8,194 bases of DNA from Bacteroidota bacterium. Its GTDB lineage: Bacteria; Bacteroidota; Bacteroidia; Bacteroidales; JAAYUG01. Below the pieces are notes generated by a model, which ran no database searches, was not told where the DNA came from, and saw only the letters and a list, made by a program, of their open reading frames with translations. The stretch spans positions 1-8,194 of the forward strand of contig JAKAMP010000041.1 of NCBI GenBank assembly GCA_021812865.1, read 5' to 3'. A program made the position numbers and the translations under genes. Shown in pieces: positions 1 to 6,154 of this stretch (positions are counted from its first letter, which is position 1; each line of letters opens with the position of its first letter).

Positions 1-1544
1 TCTGCATCCCAGTAAACCTTGCGGTTCTCACGGAGGGCTGTGGTAGACATATGCGCAGTAATGGCTTCCTGGAAACCCTGGTCAATGTTGCAACTGGGTT
101 GTGTCTTCGCCCGGATGGCATCCAGCCAGTCCTTGATGTGGAGATGGGTGGTATCTACCCTTTTACCTCCCCGATAGGTATACAGCAGTCCCCGGCTGGC
201 AAAATATCTTTCGGTGGCTGATGTGACAGCATCCACATTCTTTCTCCCGGGTATATAGGTGTAAATTGGTTTCTCCGGATCGATCACGCCTTTCTGAATT
301 AGTTCCTTGTAACGGGTTGATTCGGGATCGGCATAGATATTGAGCGTTTCGCCAAATGTCATGTAGCCATCGTGACCCATGATGGTCTTGCCCCTGTCCT
401 TATCGCTGGCAAGGGTGGCGCTGTATAACATGGTGAAATTCCTATCGGGGTATTCAAAGGCAGTCTGGTAAACATCGGGAACTTCTCGTCCATCCTGGAA
501 ATAATAAATGCCGCCGGTCGAAACAACCGAGTGGGGAATACCAAGGCCCAGTATCTGGTTCATGGCATCGTATTCATGGGTGAGGAGGTCGCCTGCAAGC
601 CCTGTTCCATAATCCCACCAGCATCTCCAGCGGAAGAAACGCTCCAGGCTGAATGGGTGCGGGGGTGCGTCGCCTAAAAACTGGTTCCAGTCAATGGTTT
701 TCGGGTTTCCTTCCGGGTCGATATTATACACCCATGCGCCATCGGGGGAATTCCTGTTGGTACATACTTCAATCAGGTTGATCTTGCCCAGGATATTTTT
801 GTCAATGGCTTCCTTGGCTTTGAGATAACTTTCTGTTTGCCTGCCCTGGTGTCCCAGCTGAAAGGTAATGCCGGCATCCTTGACCACCTTCACCAGTTCA
901 TACGTTTCCGGGATATTATGGGTCATGCATTTTTCAACATACACATGTTTCCCTGCTTTGGCGGCAGCCATGGCTATGGGTGCATGCCAGTGGTCGGGCG
1001 TGGCAATGATCACTGCATCGATATCGGGTGAAGCCAGCATTTCCGGGAATGTCAGGTAACGTTTGGCCCCAGGACCGAATTTCCCATTTTTGCCCTGCCT
1101 GTTGATATTTGCAGATGCAGCAATGGCTTCATTGGCACGTTTGTCGAATAAATCACATACGCCGGTAAATACAATATCCAGGTCATCCTGGTCGAGATAA
1201 TCATTGAGCCTGTGATCGTTCGGATCATTTTTTGCGGCTTCAGCCATTTCATCAATCACGGCAGGTTGTGCAAAACCAGCGGCCCTCATGAGCTGCTCTC
1301 CACGAATCCCATAACCGATTATGCCGAGTTTTATTTTACTGCCCTTGCTTATCGATTCCGGACGGGCGATAACCGGGGATTCGTAACTGAGGTTCAGCTC
1401 GTTTTTGATCTGCTGAACCAGGGCATTCTCATTTTTTTTCTTCCGGATTGCCCCGTAGGCCATAGCACCCAGAACAGGCAGGGTAGCCAGGCCTTTCAGA
1501 ACTGTCCGGCGTCCCATCTTGTTACTTTTATCTTTCTCCTCCAT
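1..1544 (-). CDS. Tat-signal Gfo/Idh/MocA family oxidoreductase (3' end cut by window edge)
   Basis: This is a probable NAD(P)-dependent sugar oxidoreductase; 514 codons are visible and the stop lies beyond base 1. The N-terminus carries a twin-arginine motif (GRRTVLKG, R12-R13) followed by a hydrophobic stretch to about residue 31, so I infer Tat export with cofactor already bound, as in Zymomonas glucose-fructose oxidoreductase. The Rossmann nucleotide-binding motif GIIGYGIRG is at 74-82 and ATPDHWH at 181-187. The usual EKP motif reads E204-K205-C206, keeping the Lys. The C-terminal domain has D319 and H323 in a GDLLTHEYD stretch typical of the family. The last visible residues resemble the normal family terminus, so few codons are probably missing. 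The start at 1544 lies 29 bases after the doxX-like stop, and a later ATG (residue 10) also precedes the RR motif. It is the third gene of the operon. The substrate cannot be read from the sequence. Confidence 0.9.
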   Translation of the reverse strand, partial: MEEKDKSNKMGRRTVLKGLATLPVLGAMAYGAIRKKKNENALVQQIKNELNLSYESPVIARPESISKGSKIKLGIIGYGIRGEQLMRAAGFAQPAVIDEMAEAAKNDPNDHRLNDYLDQDDLDIVFTGVCDLFDKRANEAIAASANINRQGKNGKFGPGAKRYLTFPEMLASPDIDAVIIATPDHWHAPIAMAAAKAGKHVYVEKCMTHNIPETYELVKVVKDAGITFQLGHQGRQTESYLKAKEAIDKNILGKINLIEVCTNRNSPDGAWVYNIDPEGNPKTIDWNQFLGDAPPHPFSLERFFRWRCWWDYGTGLAGDLLTHEYDAMNQILGLGIPHSVVSTGGIYYFQDGREVPDVYQTAFEYPDRNFTMLYSATLASDKDRGKTIMGHDGYMTFGETLNIYADPESTRYKELIQKGVIDPEKPIYTYIPGRKNVDAVTSATERYFASRGLLYTYRGGKRVDTTHLHIKDWLDAIRAKTQPSCNIDQGFQEAITAHMSTTALRENRKVYWDA

Positions 1545-1573
1545 ATTGGTAGAATTTCTTTCGTTAAAATGGA

Positions 1574-2080
1574 TCAGTCGCTTACCTTGTCTTGCTGTGC
1601 CTTATGAGCCCCGAATATCAAACGGTCCAGGCCAATGATCCTGCCTGTAGGGAAAACATACAGCAAAGCAAGGGTAAACATCTCGATTATATTTTTATTA
1701 ATCCACAGGTAGCTGCCTTCAGAAGGAACAACATACTGTGTATTCATGCCTGACGGATGGGACAGGCAATAGAAGGCCAGCAGAACAACGCCTGCCACGG
1801 TCGCAATCTGGGTGAGACATCCCAGGATCAGCCCCAGCCCAATCGCCGTCAATCCCCACATATTGAGAAAATCGGCTATGGATAATGCTGTCGGACTGGC
1901 AGCAATGCTATGGAACATTCCGGCAAACCATCCCTTCGAATCCATCAGGAAACCCACCGATGACCAGCCCGGATTCATGATCTTGACGAGACCTTCATAC
2001 AGGAAATGCCACCCGATGAGCACCCTCACGGTAACCAGCAAGGTTGACTGCCATGCTGAATAATTCTTCATTCCTTTCAT
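1574..2080 (-). CDS. DoxX/DoxD-like integral membrane protein
   Basis: This 168-residue protein has about four hydrophobic membrane segments (roughly residues 12-33, 72-90, 92-108 and 128-148) and a longer loop between the first two (34-70). That pattern and the motifs GWHFLYEGLVKI near the first helix and NKNIIEMF at 128-135 fit the DoxX family. DoxD is a subunit of archaeal thiosulfate:quinone oxidoreductase, and other DoxX members have been tied to membrane redox or thiol chemistry, but most have no known role. Here it sits between the DUF1080 lipoprotein gene (80-base gap) and the Tat-type oxidoreductase gene (29-base gap), so it is probably co-expressed with both. A role in passing electrons from the sugar oxidation to the quinone pool is inference. 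The first ATG (2080) is used; a second at residue 4 is possible. The family call is firm, the function open. Confidence 0.85.
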   Translation of the reverse strand: MKGMKNYSAWQSTLLVTVRVLIGWHFLYEGLVKIMNPGWSSVGFLMDSKGWFAGMFHSIAASPTALSIADFLNMWGLTAIGLGLILGCLTQIATVAGVVLLAFYCLSHPSGMNTQYVVPSEGSYLWINKNIIEMFTLALLYVFPTGRIIGLDRLIFGAHKAQQDKVSD

Positions 2081-2094
2081 TATATGTATATTAA

Positions 2095-2109
2095 TCCGGG
2101 AATCCCGGA
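2095..2109. repeat. 15-base perfect palindrome in the doxX-like leader
   Basis: TCCGGGAATCCCGGA is a perfect inverted repeat with 7-base arms around one central base. It lies 15 bases upstream of the doxX-like start codon in the 80-base gap after the DUF1080 gene. As RNA it could fold into a six-pair GC-rich stem with a three-base loop. No T-run follows on the minus strand, so it is not a standard intrinsic terminator. It might be an operator, an RNA processing site or an attenuating hairpin, or simple chance. Confidence 0.5.
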
Positions 2110-2160
2110 CAGATTAACTAATTCTAGATTTAAAACTGATTTTCGGAAACCAGCATAAGA

Positions 2161-2946
2161 TCAAAGGGGACGGATCTTGATGGCCCTGAAATATACTTCA
2201 GTTCCATGATCCTGCAGGGCTAAATGGCCGGTCTTTGAAAGTCCGTATCCCGGATAATCCTTCCACTTGCTTTCTTTTACCTTCTTTTTCCAATCGGGTG
2301 ACCATAATTCATATTCCACAACCTTGACGCCGTTCAGCCAATGCTCAACCTTCGGCCCCTGCACCTTGATGAGGCTCTGGTTCCATTCGCCAACCGGCTT
2401 TACCGTAGCATTCATGGCGGGGTACATGTCGTAATCACTTCCCGAATATTGTGCAGCTTTGAGCTTTTCGGGCCATCCTTTATCGTCAAGTAACTGGTAT
2501 TCAGGCCCGGTAGCAAAGGTTTCCGGGTACTTCCCTTGCTCCACATGATACATTACACCGCTGTTTCCCTGGGCAGTGATCTTCCATTCCCAGCTCAGCT
2601 CAAAATTTTCGAACTGATCTTTGGTCATAATGTCGAGCGTCAGCTCCTTGTCGTTGCCAATCTGCTTTTTTCCTTCAGTATATAACATCCCGTCTTTGAT
2701 CTTCCAGCGCGGAGGAATGGAATCAGCATTATACCCGGTCCAGTTGGCAAATGTTTTTCCATCGAACAGGAGTTTCCAGCCTTGTGCAGAATCTTCCCGG
2801 GAAACCACATTGATGGTATCTTTTATGGCAACAGGAGCAACTGTAGTGCTGTCCGTTTTGCTTTTTGCAGCATTCTTGCAGCCGGCAGGCACTAAAAGCA
2901 TAGCCGGTATTGCAAAAATAATTACTGAAATAACTATTTTTTTCAT
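2161..2946 (-). CDS. DUF1080 (3-keto-disaccharide hydrolase-like) lipoprotein
   Basis: This 261-residue protein has a lysine-rich start, a hydrophobic core and a cysteine at residue 23 (VPAGC), which reads as a lipoprotein signal, although Pro at -3 is not ideal. A short low-complexity linker (24-55) follows, then one DUF1080 domain filling 56-261. Family hallmarks are LLFDGKTFANW (59-69), FELSWEWKI with GNSGVMYHV (115-135), PEYQLLDD (148-155), GEWN (186-189), VEHWLNGVKVVEYE (200-213) and GHLALQDHG (240-248). The fold is a concanavalin-like beta sandwich. DUF1080 proteins are now associated with cleavage of 3-keto-glycosides made by Gfo/Idh/MocA oxidoreductases, and such an oxidoreductase is encoded two genes downstream. 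It is the first gene of the operon, with a promoter element about 34 bases upstream. Fold and family are secure; the substrate is not known. It is probably anchored in the outer membrane or periplasm. Confidence 0.9.
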   Translation of the reverse strand: MKKIVISVIIFAIPAMLLVPAGCKNAAKSKTDSTTVAPVAIKDTINVVSREDSAQGWKLLFDGKTFANWTGYNADSIPPRWKIKDGMLYTEGKKQIGNDKELTLDIMTKDQFENFELSWEWKITAQGNSGVMYHVEQGKYPETFATGPEYQLLDDKGWPEKLKAAQYSGSDYDMYPAMNATVKPVGEWNQSLIKVQGPKVEHWLNGVKVVEYELWSPDWKKKVKESKWKDYPGYGLSKTGHLALQDHGTEVYFRAIKIRPL

Positions 2947-2961
2947 ATAGATGGTTATAGG

Positions 2962-2984
2962 TTTTGTTTATACTATGGACAAAA
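2962..2984. repeat. Inverted repeat TTTTGT-N11-ACAAAA over the promoter
   Basis: Six-base perfect arms (2962-2967 and 2979-2984) are separated by 11 bases, and the right arm overlaps the predicted -7 element of the DUF1080 operon. The position would suit a repressor operator, but the arms are short and AT-rich and could arise by chance. Confidence 0.25.
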
Positions 2985-2987
2985 TTA
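2980..2987 (-). promoter_or_regulatory. Bacteroidota-type -7 promoter element (TAATTTTG) for the DUF1080 operon
   Basis: On the minus strand the bases read TAATTTTG, an exact match to the Bacteroidota -7 consensus TAnnTTTG. It lies 34 bases upstream of the DUF1080 start codon, so transcription would begin near 2973 and leave a leader of roughly 25-30 bases. I found no clear TTTG element at the expected -33 position, which limits confidence. Confidence 0.5.
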
Positions 2988-3106
2988 ATAATTTGTAAAT
3001 ACGGGATGCTTTGCTTGGTCAATATTTGTGTCTCTTTATGATTTTTGCCTTTTATGCCTTCTATGTCCTGCGGTTCTTCGCTCTTTTAAGGTAGTTTTCC
3101 ACTAAA

Positions 3107-3133
3107 TTGCCTGTGAAAGAACCAATATATCTG
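3107..3133 (+). promoter_or_regulatory. Weak candidate promoter for the GH172 gene
   Basis: TTG at 3107-3109 and TATATCTG at 3126-3133 form a possible -33/-7 pair; the second has one mismatch to TAnnTTTG. The 16-base spacer is shorter than usual. It would give a leader of about 60 bases. The rest of the 255-base divergent region (2947-3201) shows only a short T-rich, imperfect 9-base repeat at 3042-3069. No riboswitch or RNA gene is apparent. Confidence 0.25.
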
Positions 3134-3201
3134 ATAAATCCTTATTTTTAAGCATAGAAAAGGACACTTACATACCCCTGAATTAACTAAATCCTCTCAT
3201 T

Positions 3202-4389
3202 ATGAAACTCAGCACGATCAGATTGATCCTGGCAGCCATCATTCTTATGCAGGCTGCATGGGGATGGGGACAGAATTCCACCGAACTGATGGAACTGGCC
3301 CGGATAAAGAATAATGTTCACTCAAAAAGGGTGAGCAGCTATGATAAAACCGGGGGCAACGGCGACTGCCTCGGAGGGATCAAAGACGGTGAAAAGATTA
3401 ACATTATGGATGTAAAGGGCGCCGGAATTATCACGCATATCTGGATTACCATTGCGCCGCCGCCGCCAACCCTCAGCCGTAATGACATCATTCTGCGGAT
3501 ATATTGGGATGGTAATCCATTTCCATCGGTAGAATCACCCATTGGTCCATTCTTCGGCCAGGGTTGGGACGAAGCATATGACTTTGTCAGCGCTCCGCTT
3601 GCTGCAGCCCCGGTGCAGGGAAGGGCAATGGTTTCATACTTTGCCATGCCGTTTTCCAATGGGGCCAGGATAGAAATTGAAAACCAGAGCGGCCGCAATA
3701 TTGATGCCTTCTATTTCAATATCGATTACGAAGAAATGGATAAATTGCCTCCCGATATGGGCCGCTTCTGCGCCTGGTACAACCACAAACTTACCGATGC
3801 CAATCCGGAAGGAGAAAATGAATGGGGAACGCTCGGTCCCCAGGGAAAGAATCTTGACGGTAAAAACAACTACGTCATTGCCGATGTTACAGGGAAAGGC
3901 CATTATATTGGGGTGAACTATTATGTGCATTCGCCCGGACCCATGTGGTACGGCGAAGGCGACGAAATGGTGTTCATCGACGGCGAGAAAACGCCTTCCA
4001 TCAATGGCACAGGCACCGAGGACTATTTCAACATGTCGTGGTGTCCGAACACAGAATATAGCCACCCCTTCTTTGGTTTTGGAAGGGTAAACAAAGATAT
4101 AGGCTGGATCGGCAGAACCCACCTCTACCGATTTCATATCGCCGATCCAATATATTTCGACAAGTCGCTGAAATTCACCATCGAACATGGTCACAACAAC
4201 TGCCTTACTCTCGACCTGGCCAGTGTGGCATACTGGTATCAGCAAACCCCGCTAAGCCCGTTACCTCCTGCACCTACGAAAGCCGACAGACAACCAAAGC
4301 CATTCATTGGTCCGGTTGAAATTCACAAATGGCGTGATGCATGGAGAAAAAGCAAGGGGAATGGCCCTGAATTATGGGGAAATGAATAA
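3202..4389 (+). CDS. Secreted DUF2961 / GH172 family glycoside hydrolase
   Basis: This 395-residue protein has a signal peptide of about 22-24 residues (MKLSTIRL to GWGQ). Residues about 40-347 form one DUF2961 domain, the family classified as GH172, whose studied members act on alpha-D-fructofuranosides/difructose anhydrides or on D-arabinofuranan. Two conserved acidic stretches stand out: WYGEGDEMVFIDGE (249-262) and GTGTEDYF (269-276). E252 and E273 are 21 residues apart, the same spacing as the catalytic pair I recall for the Bifidobacterium fructofuranosidase (E270/E291), so the active site looks intact. Other family-like motifs are GIITHIW (75-81) and IENQSGR (159-165). P86-P89 form a four-proline run that would probably need EF-P. 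A proline-rich tail (349-370) precedes the C-terminus. It stands alone on its strand, diverging from the DUF1080 operon, with a terminator after it. The exact substrate cannot be told. Confidence 0.88.
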   Translation: MKLSTIRLILAAIILMQAAWGWGQNSTELMELARIKNNVHSKRVSSYDKTGGNGDCLGGIKDGEKINIMDVKGAGIITHIWITIAPPPPTLSRNDIILRIYWDGNPFPSVESPIGPFFGQGWDEAYDFVSAPLAAAPVQGRAMVSYFAMPFSNGARIEIENQSGRNIDAFYFNIDYEEMDKLPPDMGRFCAWYNHKLTDANPEGENEWGTLGPQGKNLDGKNNYVIADVTGKGHYIGVNYYVHSPGPMWYGEGDEMVFIDGEKTPSINGTGTEDYFNMSWCPNTEYSHPFFGFGRVNKDIGWIGRTHLYRFHIADPIYFDKSLKFTIEHGHNNCLTLDLASVAYWYQQTPLSPLPPAPTKADRQPKPFIGPVEIHKWRDAWRKSKGNGPELWGNE

Positions 4390-4424
4390 ACAAGATTCCC
4401 TGTTTACATAGTTCATAAAACCCG

Positions 4425-4461
4425 ATCACCCGTGCCTGGAAGCAAACCTGGGACGGGTGAT
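4425..4461. terminator. Bidirectional intrinsic terminator between convergent genes
   Basis: ATCACCCGT (4425-4433) pairs perfectly with ACGGGTGAT (4453-4461), and inner CC/GG bases can extend the stem. TTTT follows on the plus strand (4461-4464), and on the minus strand the stem is followed by CGGGTTTT. It lies 36 bases after the GH172 stop and about 70 bases after the esterase stop, so it can end both transcripts. The remainder of 4390-4532 holds nothing else I recognise. Confidence 0.8.
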
Positions 4462-4532
4462 TTTGTATTGGCCTGGGAAATACTTTTTATTCCGGTAGTG
4501 TAGTCAAGCTTGTTACCAGAGGTTTTGCAATA

Positions 4533-5438
4533 TCAACGGTGAAAGCTCATCCCGATGAATTTCAGTCCGTCGGTTATGCCTGTTCTCCAGTAAACCCAGC
4601 TGTGTTCTCCGTCGCGGGTACGGTATTCGTGGGGTATGTTCAGGTCGCGCATGAGAACATGCAGGGCTGAATTTCCCCGGTAAAGAAAATCATCGTCGCC
4701 ACAATCAATGTAAAAGCGTACATCTTTTTTATGCGCTTCAGGAATGGCTTTGACCAGGTCGAGCACGCTATTTTTTCTGTAGTGATCGCTGAGCCGGTCT
4801 TTCGGTGTTTTGGCAGGGCCATATAGGGAAGAAAGCCAACCATCGTATTGTTTCGGGTCCATGGAAATGATCTCATCGTCGGTCCATACTGCCGCGCTGA
4901 ATGCCACGCAAGCCGCAAACATGTCCGGATGATGCAGGGAATATACCAGCGAACCGTAACCGCCCATCGACAACCCGGATATTCCTCTGAATTCCTTTGC
5001 CGCCCTGATCCTGTAGGTCTGTTCCATATAAGGGATCAGCTCTTGCATGAACATATCCTCATACCTTGTTTTTCCAAGATAGTCATTTACATACCAGGTT
5101 ACGCCGGCATCAGGCATCACGATGATCATAGAGGGTATTTCACCTGCCGCTATGGCCTGGTTGGCATACCGGTTCACTTCTCCAAACTGAACCCAGGCGG
5201 TTTCATTGTCGGTATAACCATGAAGCAGATACACTGCCGGATATGAGCGGGATGATGTGGAATAGTCCGGAGGCAGATAGATGCTGTATTTCACATCCCG
5301 TCCAAGTATTTTGCTATGGAAGCTGAGCGATTCCAGTACTTTTCCCTGGGCACAGATTACCGTCGGTGTGGTTTCCTGTCCGACGACCATGATATAGCCC
5401 ATTAATAAAAGGGAAATAAGCATTATATACCTTTTCAT
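4533..5438 (-). CDS. Secreted alpha/beta-hydrolase esterase (CE1-like, putative esterase family)
   Basis: I start this gene at the ATG at 5438 (301 residues) because MKRYIMLISLLLMGYIMVVGQ is a good signal peptide, with cleavage near Gly20/Gln21. The open frame extends 14 codons further to a TTG, but those residues are Asn/Lys-rich and look like leader. The mature protein has the alpha/beta-hydrolase esterase pattern of esterase D, acetyl-xylan esterase and feruloyl esterase relatives: YPAVYLLHGYTDNETAW (66-82, with the oxyanion region), the nucleophile elbow GLSMG (S157), an acidic stretch DCGDDD (245-250) holding the likely triad Asp, and DGEHSW with H279. It probably removes acyl groups from a polysaccharide in the periplasm or outside. 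It is the last gene of its operon, starting 38 bases after the phosphoesterase stop and ending before a terminator. The acyl substrate is not evident. Confidence 0.88.
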   Translation of the reverse strand: MKRYIMLISLLLMGYIMVVGQETTPTVICAQGKVLESLSFHSKILGRDVKYSIYLPPDYSTSSRSYPAVYLLHGYTDNETAWVQFGEVNRYANQAIAAGEIPSMIIVMPDAGVTWYVNDYLGKTRYEDMFMQELIPYMEQTYRIRAAKEFRGISGLSMGGYGSLVYSLHHPDMFAACVAFSAAVWTDDEIISMDPKQYDGWLSSLYGPAKTPKDRLSDHYRKNSVLDLVKAIPEAHKKDVRFYIDCGDDDFLYRGNSALHVLMRDLNIPHEYRTRDGEHSWVYWRTGITDGLKFIGMSFHR

Positions 5439-5476
5439 TGATTTTTGGTTTAGTTTCTTTTTGTTTATTTGAATGA

Positions 5477-6154
5477 TCAATAGCGGGTTGTGCGTATATT
5501 CCTGATTTCTGCGAAAACTTCTTCTCCTTCCAGACTGATCTTTGCATACTGACCTGAACGGAACGGACCCGGATTGACCAGCACAGTTTTCCCAATCCTG
5601 TCTATTCCAATTCCCTCATGGATATGTCCGCACAGACATAGAGCGGGCTGTGCCGATTCAATAAACTGTCTTACGGAGAAGCTCCCAACATGCAATCCGG
5701 GCTTTACCCTGTCGCAGATTGTGTTTGCAGGAGGCTCGTGAATGACTAAAACCAATGGGAGTCCATCCAAACTGGTATGCCTGATTTCATTGAACATGGT
5801 GGAGTATTCTTCCTCGGTATGTTCCTGGGGAGTGCTGCCCGGGCAGGGAAGGGAGCCGGAAATGCCTGTGAAATCATAGCCTCCATATGTGATATGCTGC
5901 AAATGCAGACTCATTCCTTCCAGCATAAAATACGCTTCAACTTCGGGATAATCGCAATTACCGGTTACAGCCAAAATCGTTTGATGAAATTTCCTGAGCC
6001 GGCTGACAATGACCTGCACCTGTTCTGCTTTTCCAAAATGCGTGATATCGCCTGTCAGTACAACAAGGTCAGCCTGGTCAAACTCATCCTTTAGCCGGCT
6101 GAAGGACTCGCTGCGTCCATGGACATCCGAGAACACAAGCAGTTTCATGAACAT
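5477..6154 (-). CDS. Calcineurin-like metallophosphoesterase (PAE1087-type)
   Basis: This 225-residue cytoplasmic protein has the full set of metallophosphoesterase metal-binding motifs: FSDVHG (D10, H12), TGD (D36), GNCD (N66), VIHEPP (H139) and GHIHE (H177, H179). Two metal ions, usually Mn or Fe/Zn, are expected. GNCD in place of the common GNHD, and the SGSLPCPGSTPQE stretch (99-111), resemble the small archaeal and bacterial PAE1087-type subfamily, whose substrates are largely unknown. No signal peptide is present. The start ATG at 6154 shares one base with the stop of the ferritin/VIT1 gene (TGATG), which points to translational coupling; a second ATG at residue 3 is also possible. A nucleotide or sugar-phosphate substrate is conceivable but not shown. 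Family is secure, function open. Confidence 0.88.
   Translation of the reverse strand: MFMKLLVFSDVHGRSESFSRLKDEFDQADLVVLTGDITHFGKAEQVQVIVSRLRKFHQTILAVTGNCDYPEVEAYFMLEGMSLHLQHITYGGYDFTGISGSLPCPGSTPQEHTEEEYSTMFNEIRHTSLDGLPLVLVIHEPPANTICDRVKPGLHVGSFSVRQFIESAQPALCLCGHIHEGIGIDRIGKTVLVNPGPFRSGQYAKISLEGEEVFAEIRNIRTTRY

Noticed and set aside
1212..1607. 131-codon open frame on the plus strand over the oxidoreductase N-terminus
   Set aside because: It is antisense to the Tat signal and Rossmann region of a clear gene and matches no family I know.
2729..3022. 97-codon minus-strand frame overlapping the DUF1080 start
   Set aside because: It is a frame-shifted reading of the DUF1080 N-terminus extending into the promoter region, with low-quality sequence.
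3042..3069. Three imperfect 9-10 base T-rich repeats (TTTTTGCCT-like) in the divergent intergenic region
   Set aside because: Too short and degenerate to call a repeat array or operator set; no spacer pattern of a CRISPR.
3451..3468. GC-rich CCG repeat run in the GH172 gene
   Set aside because: It is coding sequence for the four-proline run and needs no further explanation as a repeat element.
3634..4245. 203-codon open frame on the minus strand inside the GH172 gene
   Set aside because: It lies wholly opposite a well-supported enzyme gene, has no recognisable domain, and its composition is that expected of an antisense shadow.
5439..5480. TTG start adding 14 residues to the esterase
   Set aside because: The extension is Asn/Lys/Gln-rich, lies before a clean signal peptide beginning at the ATG at 5438, and would overlap the upstream stop; the ATG is the better start.
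5951..5962. GNCD instead of GNHD in the metallophosphoesterase, as a possible lost metal ligand
   Set aside because: The Asn ligand is kept and GNCD is usual in the PAE1087-type subfamily, so this is not a defect.
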